Positions 25,968 to 35,147 of a DNA stretch of 64,000 nt are shown piece by piece. Positions within the stretch are counted from its first letter, which is position 1, and every line of letters begins with the position of its first letter. Under the pieces are notes generated by a model. It was given only the letters and a program-made list of their open reading frames with translations, made no database searches and was not told where the DNA came from. Both the position numbers and the translations under genes were made by a program. Source of the DNA: G965222505 sp965222505 (GTDB lineage: Bacteria > Bacteroidota > Rhodothermia > Rhodothermales > DATKEJ01). The stretch covers positions 2,232,001 to 2,296,000 of the forward strand of contig OZ244956.1 in assembly GCA_965222505.1 (NCBI GenBank), given 5' to 3'.

Positions 25968-26240
25968 TTAAATGATGCGACCTGTACCGGTCTGCGTGCC
26001 GACCCCTGACCCGCTTACAGGCTGACCGTTGACGTCGGTGATGCCAGAAACGTCAACGGTTGTGGCGATGCCTACCACCTGACCCCCGGTGATGTACACC
26101 CGGACGGCATCGGCCAATCCCTGGGCCAGGTCGTCCAGAATCTTGTCCGGCGAATCGGGCGGATCTTTTTGGGCAGCTTCACCGGCTGTTTTGAGCGCGG
26201 CTTTGAAGGCTTGTTTGAGTTTTGCTGCGTTGAGGGCCAT
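25968..26240 (-). CDS. Small baseplate-region protein with GTGTGRI tail
   Basis: A 90-residue protein between the spike and gp25 genes. An N-terminal amphipathic helical part (LNAAKLKQAFKAALKTAGEAAQ, ILDDLAQGLADAVRVYI) is followed by a Val/Gly/Thr-rich beta part ending SGSGVGTQTGTGRII. Similar small proteins with a helical start and a GTG-rich end occur beside spike genes in contractile-tail clusters. It occupies the place where a PAAR tip could be expected but has no PAAR motifs. Function unknown. Confidence 0.7.
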   Translation of the reverse strand: MALNAAKLKQAFKAALKTAGEAAQKDPPDSPDKILDDLAQGLADAVRVYITGGQVVGIATTVDVSGITDVNGQPVSGSGVGTQTGTGRII

Positions 26241-26249
26241 GTGACCGGC

Positions 26250-26996
26250 CTAATCGGTTGTGTTTTGTTGCGATAAAATGGCCATCGAGAGCGTCCCGAC
26301 CATCGAGGCCAAACTGGCTGAGGCGTCTACGGACGGCCCGCTTGGTCCCATGCCAGTCGGGTGCGTGTGCGTCATGATGGCGTTGATGATTGCGTCCAGT
26401 TTTTGCACGAGACTGTCCCCCTTGACCAGCTTCTCAGCGGCCCCACCTTGGGTGCCAAGACTGATCTTGCTGCTCACGATGGAGGTGTCGTTTCCGGTAT
26501 CGGTAATGGTGATTTTGCCGTCCTTGTCGATTTCAATGACCGAGCCGCTGTTATGCACCAGGGCAATCCGGCCTTCGTGGTCCATTTCAATGCTGGACCC
26601 GGCAACGTCATGGGTAATGGCGATGCGCTCTTCGCCGTCTTTGTCCATAAACGCCATTGTATGGCCGGAGGCGGTCTTCAGCACCCGGTTTTCCGGGGGG
26701 TCCAGTTGCGCCACATCCGGCACTTCATCGGCCAGGTACCACACGCCCGTCCAGATCGGATAGTTGGGGTCTCCGGCTTCAAACTCCACCCAGATCTTGC
26801 TTTCGGGGGTGGGCACCATAAAATGTCCATAGGGCATACAGGGCCGGGCTTCGACCTCGTGGTCTGGGCCAAAAACCGTCGGTACCTTCACGAAGATGTG
26901 GCCGCGCTTGTCGCCGTGGTTAATGCGCACCACTTCACCGCTGTACTTGCCGTAGTACTTGCCGATGTGCCGTCGTAAATCGCCCGGAGTAAGCAT
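26250..26996 (-). CDS. Central spike protein, gp5/gpV (VgrG C-half) type
   Basis: A 248-residue protein with an N-terminal OB-fold (YGKYSGEVVRINHGDKRGHIFVKVPTVFG, ARPCMPYGHFMVPTPESKIWVEFEAGDPNYPIWTGVWY). A short beta-helix-like run follows (GHTMAFMDKDGEERIAITHD, SSIEMDHEGRIALVHNSGSVIEIDKDGKITIT), then an HTHPTGMGPSGP motif typical of gp5-type spikes. It should trimerise to form the membrane-piercing needle under the gpD-like hub encoded just upstream. No lysozyme domain and no PAAR. Confidence 0.92.
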   Translation of the reverse strand: MLTPGDLRRHIGKYYGKYSGEVVRINHGDKRGHIFVKVPTVFGPDHEVEARPCMPYGHFMVPTPESKIWVEFEAGDPNYPIWTGVWYLADEVPDVAQLDPPENRVLKTASGHTMAFMDKDGEERIAITHDVAGSSIEMDHEGRIALVHNSGSVIEIDKDGKITITDTGNDTSIVSSKISLGTQGGAAEKLVKGDSLVQKLDAIINAIMTHTHPTGMGPSGPSVDASASLASMVGTLSMAILSQQNTTD

Positions 26997-27000
26997 GACG

Positions 27001-28176
27001 TTATCGGGTTACAACAAAGTGACTTTCATAAGCGCGGCCCTGGACCTTGTGCTGGACCTTCTTCACGTACCAATCCCCGGCGGCCCAGGCGGCAATGCCT
27101 TCAACTTCAATCTTCCCCTTTGCCCGGATCATGATGTTGCCGTTGGCGATGCCCTCACCGCGCAACCCCAGAATCCGGGTCGGATCAGGCCGGGCTAAGG
27201 CCGCGAGTACGGTAGGATTGGAAGGCAACCCGGCGGCGTTGGCCGGACGGCGCAACGTGGCTGGATTTCCACCCGTGACGGCCAGTTGTGCAGCAGCGCT
27301 GTAGCGGGCAACATGACTGCTACCCATCTCACGGGACAACCGGGCAATCTGGTTGGTATCCGGTGTGGTAGGCGCGTCAGGCAATGTCGGTGGAGGCGTA
27401 GGCGTTTGTTGGACATCGCCCGTATCCGGATCAATGGTCGCAGCTACGCGGCCCAGGTTGGTGCCGGCCGCGATCCGGCTGAACCGGAAGCGCTTGAGGT
27501 GGCTGTACCCCCGGCACATCTTGAGCGAGCCCAGGGCATCCCCATCGACCAGGGTATCCTGGGAAATGAAGTAAAATTTGGATTGCCCATCGTTGTACTC
27601 TACGAAGGCCCGCCCGCCATAGGCCAGCGTGAGGTCCTGGATAAACTGCCAATCTGTTTTGTTCGTCTGCCGCAAAGGCCGGTTGGCCGTAAATGTGGGG
27701 TCAGGATCGGGCGATATGGTACCCACATGAATACCATCCCCCTGATACTGCCGTACGATAGCCGTTACGATGCTGCTCAGGGTACCGGTGTGATCGACCG
27801 TCCGCGGGGCACGCCGTAGCATCTGATAGGAAAGATCAAAAGCGGTAATCGTCACCAACCGCCGCTCGCCGGGATCCGTCTCGCCACGCACACTCCGTAC
27901 GATACCTTCGAAGATGACGGCATGGCTGGAGGCCCAACCCAGTTCGATGGTCACTTTTTGGTTTTCGCGTACAAAATCGGTACACACCCGGGGCTGATCC
28001 CAGGCTTCGATCACCGCCTTGTCGATCAGCCGGTCATGGTCTTCCACCATGATGGACTTCACGTCCCGGTCCATCCGGGCACCTTCAATCTTGACCTCCA
28101 GATAGGGGTCTGCGGTATTGGTTCGGGTGCCGATGGCACCGCCGATGTTAAAGCCGAGCCCGATGTTGAGCGACAT
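27001..28176 (-). CDS. Baseplate hub protein, gpD/gp27 type
   Basis: A 391-residue hub protein, the partner that joins tube and spike. Seen: VCTDFVRENQKVTIELGWASSHAVIFEGIVRSVRGETDPGERRLVTITAFDLSYQMLRR, ANRPLRQTNKTDWQFIQDLTLAYGGRAFVEYNDGQSKFYFISQ, and the final KIEVEGIAAWAAGDWYVKKVQHKVQGRAYESHFVVTR, all in the style of P2 gpD and VgrG N-halves. In Afp8 and VgrG, hub and spike are one protein; here they are two genes 4 bp apart. The start overlaps the stop of the LysM gene (TAATG). Confidence 0.9.
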   Translation of the reverse strand: MSLNIGLGFNIGGAIGTRTNTADPYLEVKIEGARMDRDVKSIMVEDHDRLIDKAVIEAWDQPRVCTDFVRENQKVTIELGWASSHAVIFEGIVRSVRGETDPGERRLVTITAFDLSYQMLRRAPRTVDHTGTLSSIVTAIVRQYQGDGIHVGTISPDPDPTFTANRPLRQTNKTDWQFIQDLTLAYGGRAFVEYNDGQSKFYFISQDTLVDGDALGSLKMCRGYSHLKRFRFSRIAAGTNLGRVAATIDPDTGDVQQTPTPPPTLPDAPTTPDTNQIARLSREMGSSHVARYSAAAQLAVTGGNPATLRRPANAAGLPSNPTVLAALARPDPTRILGLRGEGIANGNIMIRAKGKIEVEGIAAWAAGDWYVKKVQHKVQGRAYESHFVVTR

Positions 28177-28487
28177 TAGAACCTCCGCGTGCGTTCAATA
28201 CGCCCGGCACTGGCGGCATCAGGCACCTTCAGCGACGTGCCGGTCTGGATGTCCGTCGGAAAAACCAGGGGATTGGCATCGGCAATGCGCCACCAAAATT
28301 CGCTGGCTCCCAGATAGCGCCAGGCCAGATAGTCCAGGTTTTCAGTCCCCATCACCAGATGGTTGTAGTTGCTGGCCGGGGCGGGCAGTGTAGGCCGGAT
28401 GGGCACGGTAGGCTGTACCGTTTCCGGATCAACCGGCGCATCGTACACCTCCAGTCCGTTATAGCGTGAGGTTAAGGGCAGGGCCAT
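28176..28487 (-). CDS. LysM-like tail protein (gpX type)
   Basis: A 103-residue protein with a LysM-type fold segment (NLDYLAWRYLGASEFWWRIADANPLVFPTDIQTGTSLKVPD), preceded by a Pro-rich linker (PETVQPTVPIRPTLPAPAS). P2 gpX and the C-terminal half of Afp7 are of this kind and clamp the hub to the tube. Here it is separate from its N-terminal partner encoded directly upstream. Confidence 0.88.
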   Translation of the reverse strand: MALPLTSRYNGLEVYDAPVDPETVQPTVPIRPTLPAPASNYNHLVMGTENLDYLAWRYLGASEFWWRIADANPLVFPTDIQTGTSLKVPDAASAGRIERTRRF

Positions 28488-28499
28488 GGTCGAAAAGGG

Positions 28500-29228
28500 T
28501 TAGCGAAAAATGTCGATGATGCCGCCAGCCACCGGGCTGACGCCGGACACGTTATCCAAAAACTGCGTCCCGCTGCCGTAGCTCTGGACGATGCCGATTT
28601 GCCGCTGGACGAAGTCCGTCAGGGGCGAGAACGAGTACGGCTGTTCCTTGAGCGTCACACTGACTTCGGCCCGTTCAGGGGAGCCGTCTTCCTGAAAGGC
28701 GACGATTTTGATGTTGAGGTCGGTCATGACGCACGTCAGCGAAAGCCCGCCGTAGACGAGGGTGCATTCCGGGGGCCGCGTCCAGCATTCAAACGACGGC
28801 GTGGTAAACAACGAGCCAACCATCTTGCTCACATCAATGATGTCCCACGTCGGGTACATGAAGGAGCGCAACACGGCCAAATCCGGCTCAATGCTGCCGT
28901 CGTAGTGGTCGTCCCCGTCCAGGGGGCCGGGGTTGAGGGCGTCCAGGGCAAAGTCCAGGGCGATGGTGCGGTCCCCACCGCCGTCGGCCTGGAGGGGTTT
29001 GACGCCCACCAGGAGCGAGCTGAACTCTTTCACATCATCCAGAAACCCGCCGATCGTCCCGAAAAAGCCGGAGGCGGCTCTGGTCTGGGCAAACCCCCAG
29101 TCCCCGAAGCTGTTGGCCGAGCTGTATTTGAAGGACTTTTTGTCCGACAGCATATCCGGGTTAAACTGAAACCGGAAGATGAGCGGAGGCACATTGAGCA
29201 GGCTGGCCAGAAATCCAGTTTGTCGCAT
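28500..29228 (-). CDS. Afp7-like N-domain protein (tube-baseplate adaptor)
   Basis: A 242-residue protein that begins like the N-terminal part of Afp7/Pvc7 proteins (PPLIFRFQFNPDMLSDKKSFKYSS) and has DRTIALDFALDALN, a Cys-containing PSFECWTRPPECTLVYGGLSLTCVMTDLNIKIVAFQEDGSPERAEVSVTLKE, and a short tail. In Afp7 this domain is followed in the same chain by LysM; here LysM is the next gene (12 bp on). Expected at the junction of the inner tube and baseplate hub. Confidence 0.85.
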   Translation of the reverse strand: MRQTGFLASLLNVPPLIFRFQFNPDMLSDKKSFKYSSANSFGDWGFAQTRAASGFFGTIGGFLDDVKEFSSLLVGVKPLQADGGGDRTIALDFALDALNPGPLDGDDHYDGSIEPDLAVLRSFMYPTWDIIDVSKMVGSLFTTPSFECWTRPPECTLVYGGLSLTCVMTDLNIKIVAFQEDGSPERAEVSVTLKEQPYSFSPLTDFVQRQIGIVQSYGSGTQFLDNVSGVSPVAGGIIDIFR

Positions 29229-29236
29229 AAGGCATA

Positions 29237-31120
29237 TCAGGTTAATCCTATGTCCAGAGAGAGGTCGTCGCCGCTGCGTTCACGGTATTCGGCATACATT
29301 TCGGTGAAGCGTTCGAAGTCGATGCCCTTGGGGAGCAGTGCCCCGGTGGGGCCCGGGTTGGTCGGATTGGCGGGGGGTGCAATTTCCACCACCACTTCGT
29401 CGATCTCTACGGTCGCCCGACTTCGGGTAAGCGCCGTTTCAGTGACGATATCTGTCAGGAGGCCGCGCTGCGTCCGTCCTCCCTGGGTTGGGCTTTGCCG
29501 AAAATGATCGGTGATGCGTTGCATCAGCCCGCGCAAGCCGCCGCTGTTGAGCCACGTTTCATACGCCTGGGCAATTTCTTCCAGGCCGGTACGAGGCCGC
29601 CGGGCCGCCGCCCGTTGCGCCGAGCTAATGGCATTGGCGAGTTGATCTGCCCGGGTCGTCAGTTGCCGAATGCGCCGGGTGAGGCCCGTCTGGAAATTGG
29701 TTTCGTCCAGAGCGCGGCCCGTCCGCAGCAGTGCCCGTTCCGAGGCCCGAAAGACATTTCGGACGTTGTTTCGCACGCCGCGCCCGAGCAACCGCACGTC
29801 GCTCATCAACCGACCCATTTCCGTTGGGGGCATTAAGGTGGCCGAAAGGTTGGGGAACGGGGGCAGGGTCGGCACCACGCCGGACCGGGAGGGCGGCGGG
29901 ATTGAGGTGCGGGCGGCCCGCTGGACCAGCCGCAACTCGGCGGCGGTCAGGCCGGTGCCATGCACCAGGCGCACCAGGGCCGGGAGGATGTGGGGCAGAA
30001 TGCTCACGATGTGATAGAACACCCGGAACAGGGCAGAATCCCCCAGGATAGCCAGGGCGGCATGGACCGTGCGCAGCAACCAGTTGAGCAACGGGTTGAT
30101 GGAGTTGCGGAACCCGTCCAGAATAAATTTGAGGCCGGCCAGGGCCGTCTGTACGACCTGTGCAATCACGTTAAAAACGGCATTCAGAATGGCCACCACG
30201 GCATCGGAGAGGATGCGCAGGATGTTGGCACCCAACCGGGCCGCAATGCTGATGGTATCGAAGAGCGTAACCAACACCACCCCGCGCAACAAGAAGACGT
30301 TGCGCATCACAAACTGAAGCATTTCGATGAAGGCCAGCTTGATGTCGTTGAGCCGCACCAGAAACATGGCAAAGGCTCCGGTCAGGATCGGCACCAGAAT
30401 AATCAATCCATCGATCACGCGGGAGAGGCCGCGTAGGATGGCATAGACGGGTTGCAGAAACCGCAGGATTTGGTTTTGGGCGGCTGCCTGGCGGGCCGTA
30501 GGGCCACTGCTGCCTGGGCCCGTATCACCGGCAGCCGCTCGAAAAAGGGCCGTCAGGCCGAGCATGGCATCCGTCAGCACGGGCAATATCTGGGCCAACC
30601 CGCCACCTGAGGCATTTTGCTCGGCGGTGGTGGCCGGAGGGGGCGTAGCTGGCCGCCCTTGCAGAAAGTCCATCACCCGCTCCAGAATCCCCAGCCGGCG
30701 ATTGAACATGCGCTCGTTCGGCGTTTCGGCGTGGGCTCCCATGCGGTTGAGGATGTCCCGGATTTTATCGGCAATGGCATTGACCTGGGCCAGCATGATG
30801 GGCAAGGCCACGCCGCTGATGGTGCCGCCGGTAAACCCGCCGACCAACCCGCCGAAGAACCGCCCAATGCCCCCTAAAATTCCCTCAATGAGCCCGCCTG
30901 CACTCCGGTCGATGACGAGGTCGTTGATGTTGACCACGTACACCTTGAGCGCCCCGTCAATCAGGGGTGGTTCGCCAAAGGCCGACCCGGAGGCGAGGTT
31001 CTGCAAAAAACTGAATCCGCCATAGGTGGCCGTATTGCGCTCTAGGTCTTCCAGGGCACGCCGGCTAAAGCGTACCTGCGTAAGGAGCAAGCCCATCTGA
31101 CTGATAATTTCTTCTTCCAT
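29237..31120 (-). CDS. Large helical tape-measure-like protein C
   Basis: A 627-residue protein with long hydrophobic, helix-prone stretches (GLIEGILGGIGRFFGGLVGGFTGG, VIDGLIILVPILTGAFAMFLVRL, AVVAILNAVFNVIAQVVQTALAGLKFIL), an Arg-rich C-terminal third and an acidic tail. There is no signal peptide. Its place between the tail chaperone and LysM genes is that of the tape-measure gene in phage tails. It is one of three consecutive proteins of this kind. At about 0.15 nm per helical residue it would span roughly 94 nm. Membrane insertion is an alternative reading. No family was recognised. Confidence 0.62.
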   Translation of the reverse strand: MEEEIISQMGLLLTQVRFSRRALEDLERNTATYGGFSFLQNLASGSAFGEPPLIDGALKVYVVNINDLVIDRSAGGLIEGILGGIGRFFGGLVGGFTGGTISGVALPIMLAQVNAIADKIRDILNRMGAHAETPNERMFNRRLGILERVMDFLQGRPATPPPATTAEQNASGGGLAQILPVLTDAMLGLTALFRAAAGDTGPGSSGPTARQAAAQNQILRFLQPVYAILRGLSRVIDGLIILVPILTGAFAMFLVRLNDIKLAFIEMLQFVMRNVFLLRGVVLVTLFDTISIAARLGANILRILSDAVVAILNAVFNVIAQVVQTALAGLKFILDGFRNSINPLLNWLLRTVHAALAILGDSALFRVFYHIVSILPHILPALVRLVHGTGLTAAELRLVQRAARTSIPPPSRSGVVPTLPPFPNLSATLMPPTEMGRLMSDVRLLGRGVRNNVRNVFRASERALLRTGRALDETNFQTGLTRRIRQLTTRADQLANAISSAQRAAARRPRTGLEEIAQAYETWLNSGGLRGLMQRITDHFRQSPTQGGRTQRGLLTDIVTETALTRSRATVEIDEVVVEIAPPANPTNPGPTGALLPKGIDFERFTEMYAEYRERSGDDLSLDIGLT

Positions 31121-31128
31121 GACGGGGG

Positions 31129-33306
31129 CTACCTGGGCAGTTGGTTGAGGCCGACCGTGTAGGCGGCTTCCACTTCGGTTTTAAACCGTTCGGCGACGGC
31201 GTTGGCAAAGGGTTCGGTCAAGGCTTGCCCCCTGGCTCGGATGGTCAGGCGGGGCACCCACACGCGGCCCATCCGTGCCCGGCGGTCGGCCAGAATGTGC
31301 GGGGAGGTCGGGAGGTTGGGGTGCCGCCGAACGTGAGGTGAATGGGCAGGGTAAGGTTCCAATTCGGACGCGCCCCATCGGCCTTCCACCCGCCGAGCGG
31401 CCAGGGTATGCCACCTGCGGCGCAGGGCCTGGAGGTACAGCGGAATGGCCCCTTCAATGATGTAAAACAGACCTCTAGAGGACGTGCCCGTGTTGGGCCG
31501 GCGCAATTCGCGCTCGAAGCTGCGGGCCAGCAGATCGGTCCGACTTCGGGTGCGGGCACGCCGGGCTAGCATGCGGATTTGCGGCCCGTAGAGCAGGTTC
31601 GTGAGCCGGATGGCCTGCCGGGAAATGGCCCGGTACCGTGCCGGGGAACCAAGCAAGGCGGCATCCCGCGCGGCGTTGGCAAAAACCCGACTGGTGTTGT
31701 CCAGCAAATCGGCCCCGGCCCCCAGGACCTGCGTTACGCCATTGACTGTTTCGGCGCGCAGCCGGGCCAGCTGGCGCACAAAGGGACCGGCTTCCCGTGC
31801 AAAAGCTCCGTAGAGGTCGGGAAAGCGGATGTGGTGCAGGGAGGGACGGGCGGGGGTGCCGGGGTGCCCAGGCATTTGCAACAGATAATGCAACACTTCC
31901 CGGAGCGAACCCACCCGCCACCAAAGCCTCATCCCGGATTTTCGGTCCAACCACCGGCCAAGTCGGGTTTCAAGAAAAATCATTACGGTAGCCAACGCCC
32001 CGTCCAATAGGGCTCGCGTGGCGCCGATCTGCCCGGAGATCATGTCTCCGATAAAATCCCGGAGTCTGTATGTGGGCAGGCCGGGTGCCCAACTCGGCCA
32101 AATGGATTTGAGGGGGCTAAAGAGGTCATAATCCAAAAACCCTTCCAGTACCCGCTGGAAGAAGGCGGCAAACCCGGTGTACCGGCGCAGCACCCCGGAA
32201 ACCTGCGTAAAGTAATCCTTGAACCGCTTTAAGACTTCCTGCAGGTACAACTCGGCAAAGCGGATATAGAAAGCCAGTTGTCGCAGGGCAATCCACTCGA
32301 CCACCACAAGTACATCATAGATATTACGGACGAACCGCCGGAAATCGTTAAAGAAGAAATCAAAGACCTTCCGCCGCAGGCCGAACACCTGCCGCTCAAT
32401 GCGCTGAAACTGGTCCAGGATGTACACCTTGAGGCGCAACTGTGCCGCCGCGATGATGGGCCGAAGCAGCTGGGGCAGGATGGGCAGGATCAGGATGGCC
32501 CCTGCGATCCAGTTGACCGCCTGGGCCAGTTGTTGCGGCACGGCCTGAAGCTGCTGGAAGGTTGAAAGGGTCGGGGCTGGGGCAGCGGACGCTCCCGCAC
32601 CAGTACCGTCAGCGGCATTCGTCCCCGTCTCTAATGAAAGCCCGAAAAACGTATAGATGCGCGTGCGCACAGCATGGAAAGCCGCGCCCACCTGATCGAA
32701 CGGATTCAACAAATCCCCAAACCGGAGCGTCCCGACGACGCGGTGCAGTAGCCGAGCATCAAACATCAACCGGGCGATCTGGTTGCGGCTCAGGAAATAC
32801 CCCCGCCCGGCCACGGCCAGCCCACCGAAAATATCGGAGGCCGTGCGAGGCCGGCTGAGGTCGAAAATGCGGGAAGACACCTGATAGCCCCCGATCCCTG
32901 GTCCACGAGGGATGGCGCGGTGCACGGCCCGTTGCACCACCTCCATCATTCGATCAAATAAAATGAACAAGCGCGGCAGCAACAGGTCTTCCTCGACGGC
33001 TTGTGGAATCCGGGCGAAGGCGGCGCTGAACCGGCTCCAGACCACCCCGAGGCGCTGCCCCACTGTGGGGGGACGCACATTGGGGGTAAGCTGTCCCCAC
33101 TGTCGCTCATCGATCCAGACGGTCATTGCCCCGTTGCGGAACTGGATGATGGGATAGTCTTTGGTGGCCCGCTCGGCCGCCTTGATCTTGGGCAACTCCG
33201 CCGTCAGCCAAACCCCCAATTGCTTAAACACCGCCGCAATGCTTTTAAGCTGGCGCTTCATGGGGTCCCTGAAGGGTGCGATGAGGGCTTCAAAATCTAT
33301 CGGCAT
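31129..33306 (-). CDS. Large helical tape-measure-like protein B
   Basis: A 725-residue protein, strongly helical with alternating Arg/aromatic and aliphatic segments (PQQLAQAVNWIAGAILILPILPQLLRPIIAAA, VFDFFFNDFRRFVRNIYDVLVVVEWIALRQLAFYIRFAELYLQEVLKRFKDYF). A low-complexity Ala/Gly/Pro linker lies near residue 235-250 and the C-terminus is very Arg-rich. No enzyme motif or signal peptide. It is encoded 8 bp after protein C's start region and 11 bp from protein A, so it is co-transcribed. Proposed tape-measure component or tail-lumen protein; a membrane-active effector is possible. Confidence 0.6.
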   Translation of the reverse strand: MPIDFEALIAPFRDPMKRQLKSIAAVFKQLGVWLTAELPKIKAAERATKDYPIIQFRNGAMTVWIDERQWGQLTPNVRPPTVGQRLGVVWSRFSAAFARIPQAVEEDLLLPRLFILFDRMMEVVQRAVHRAIPRGPGIGGYQVSSRIFDLSRPRTASDIFGGLAVAGRGYFLSRNQIARLMFDARLLHRVVGTLRFGDLLNPFDQVGAAFHAVRTRIYTFFGLSLETGTNAADGTGAGASAAPAPTLSTFQQLQAVPQQLAQAVNWIAGAILILPILPQLLRPIIAAAQLRLKVYILDQFQRIERQVFGLRRKVFDFFFNDFRRFVRNIYDVLVVVEWIALRQLAFYIRFAELYLQEVLKRFKDYFTQVSGVLRRYTGFAAFFQRVLEGFLDYDLFSPLKSIWPSWAPGLPTYRLRDFIGDMISGQIGATRALLDGALATVMIFLETRLGRWLDRKSGMRLWWRVGSLREVLHYLLQMPGHPGTPARPSLHHIRFPDLYGAFAREAGPFVRQLARLRAETVNGVTQVLGAGADLLDNTSRVFANAARDAALLGSPARYRAISRQAIRLTNLLYGPQIRMLARRARTRSRTDLLARSFERELRRPNTGTSSRGLFYIIEGAIPLYLQALRRRWHTLAARRVEGRWGASELEPYPAHSPHVRRHPNLPTSPHILADRRARMGRVWVPRLTIRARGQALTEPFANAVAERFKTEVEAAYTVGLNQLPR

Positions 33307-33317
33307 GGCAGCAGGGG

Positions 33318-35123
33318 TTATTCCGGGGCCAGATAGGTTTGGGCCTGAAAAGCGGTTTGGAGCCGGCCGGACCAGGCCTCGACCGTGCTTTGGTCCGACC
33401 CGGCAGCACGCACCCGGAGGGTATGCACCACGGGCCGCAGCCGGCGGGTTTCGAGCAAGGCGCGAACAGGGTATTCAAGGGCTTCGTGGCCGATCTGGTC
33501 TTGGTAGATGTACCGGTCCAGGCCCCGAAACACATCGTCGAGGCTGGCCACCCACGGGCCACCCGACGGCGGGAAGATGCGATAGATGATCTGGTAGAGC
33601 CGGTTGCGGTAGGGCAGCTCCTGTTGCCGCAGGGCACGGAGTTGCTCCTCGGCCGAGCGGCCCTGGGCATCCCGCAGCCGGCGGCGCTCCCGCGCGAAGA
33701 CGCTCCGGGGGTAGCGTGCCCGCTGCAAGGCGTCACGGGTTCTTTGACTCAAGGCAAAGGGGTCATCGACCAACCCCAGAAGCCGTCCAAGACCCCGCAC
33801 ACCAGTGCCGATGCCCACGGTGCCCGGCGTCAGCGGAATCTGCAACAACCTCCCGGCCCGGAGGGCAATGACGTTGGGATCGGGGAGATCCGGGGGCGTA
33901 AACGGCGAAGAACCACTGCTGGAAAAGTAGCCGATCAAGGCTCGGCCGGCCCCCAGGAGGTGCCCCCACATCCCGGAGCCACTGCTTCCGGAGGAGGCAC
34001 TTGACGGCGCCCGCCGGGCCGCCGCCTGATAGAGACGGGCCGCCAGCCGGAACCGGCCCAGCGCAACCAGAATCGTTTGTATGACGGGGCTGGTCAGGAG
34101 GGAAGCCAGCGCAACCAACATCGTTGTGCCAGCCCAAGCCTGGATTTGCTCTTGGACCCCGTCCCACCAATTCCGAAACCGATCGGCATGGTCGCCGAAC
34201 ATGATGGTAAACACGTCCTTGAGCAAGCCCACCAACCACGAGATGCGCCCGATGACGAACTGTACGGCCCGGACCGGTGAATTGCGCCCCACCACAAACT
34301 CACCGATGCTGTTGATGAGGTCCGTCAGGATGTAGGCCACTGTTTCGAGTACCTGACGCGTGAGATCGAAAAGCAATGGCAATTGCGGAATCAGTGAACG
34401 CAGGACTAGGCCGCCACGTGTCATCACGACCGCGACCAACCCAACGACGTGTGGTAACAACATCGCTACCTGATCGAGTACTTCCAGGATGCGCCGCACC
34501 AACGGGTTGCGCACCCCGCTACGCGGCCCCACCAACTGCGCAAAGAAGCGCATCGCAGCCTGGATCAACACGGTCATGTGCCCTACCAACCGGTACAGCC
34601 GCTCCGTCATCCTCGGAAGCTGCAACACCCCGAAGAACGCCACCGCCGGCCCCAGTGCGGTCAGCAACCCAAAGATGCTACCGGTAACAAGGAAGGCGAT
34701 CGGTGCCAGGATTAAACTGCCCAATCCCAGCAAGATGACCAGGTACCATTGGCTCCAGTTTGTAATGGCCTTCAGGATACCGAAGGTGATGAGCGTGGCC
34801 CCGGTCGGAGACAGGGCGATGCCCGCCAGGGTGCCGGTGAGTCCGGCCAACGGTTCCGTCAGGTTGGGGCCGGTGTTGGCCGGTACCCGTGCGGCCAGAA
34901 TGGCGTCCCGCTGCCAGCGAAGGGCCGCCAGGTTGGCGATGCCCACCCGGACGTGCCGCCCCCGCATCGGGATACGCGTGCCGAACCATTTCACCAGAAA
35001 AGCGGTCCGGGCACGCGCAATCACGACTTCCTCCAGAAACAGCATCTCAGGCCATTTCTCGATCTTTTTAAGCCCCTTTTTCAGGGCGTTAAAGGTATCT
35101 TGTAAGAAGAGTACGAGGGGCAT
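33318..35123 (-). CDS. Large helical tape-measure-like protein A
   Basis: A 601-residue protein encoded first of the three. It has hydrophobic helices (WYLVILLGLGSLILAPIAFLVTGSIFGLLTALGPAVAFFGVL, MLLPHVVGLVAVVMTRGGLVLRSLIPQLPLLF), a Ser/Gly linker (SSASSGSSGSGMWG, near 395) and an Arg/Gln-rich C-terminal part (QRTRDALQRARYPRSVFARERRRLRD). It starts 24 bp after the end of the frameshift-encoded tail of the chaperone, which matches phage order: chaperone, frameshift product, tape measure. No homolog could be named from sequence alone. Confidence 0.62.
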   Translation of the reverse strand: MPLVLFLQDTFNALKKGLKKIEKWPEMLFLEEVVIARARTAFLVKWFGTRIPMRGRHVRVGIANLAALRWQRDAILAARVPANTGPNLTEPLAGLTGTLAGIALSPTGATLITFGILKAITNWSQWYLVILLGLGSLILAPIAFLVTGSIFGLLTALGPAVAFFGVLQLPRMTERLYRLVGHMTVLIQAAMRFFAQLVGPRSGVRNPLVRRILEVLDQVAMLLPHVVGLVAVVMTRGGLVLRSLIPQLPLLFDLTRQVLETVAYILTDLINSIGEFVVGRNSPVRAVQFVIGRISWLVGLLKDVFTIMFGDHADRFRNWWDGVQEQIQAWAGTTMLVALASLLTSPVIQTILVALGRFRLAARLYQAAARRAPSSASSGSSGSGMWGHLLGAGRALIGYFSSSGSSPFTPPDLPDPNVIALRAGRLLQIPLTPGTVGIGTGVRGLGRLLGLVDDPFALSQRTRDALQRARYPRSVFARERRRLRDAQGRSAEEQLRALRQQELPYRNRLYQIIYRIFPPSGGPWVASLDDVFRGLDRYIYQDQIGHEALEYPVRALLETRRLRPVVHTLRVRAAGSDQSTVEAWSGRLQTAFQAQTYLAPE

Positions 35124-35147
35124 AGGGTTTGCGTGAACGCCGGTGTT

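Noticed and set aside
29237..35123. Reading the three large CIS proteins as ordinary multipass transporters
   Set aside because: Their hydrophobic helices are interrupted by many Arg/Asp residues, no transporter motif is present, and gene position fits tape-measure or lumen proteins better. Not fully excluded.
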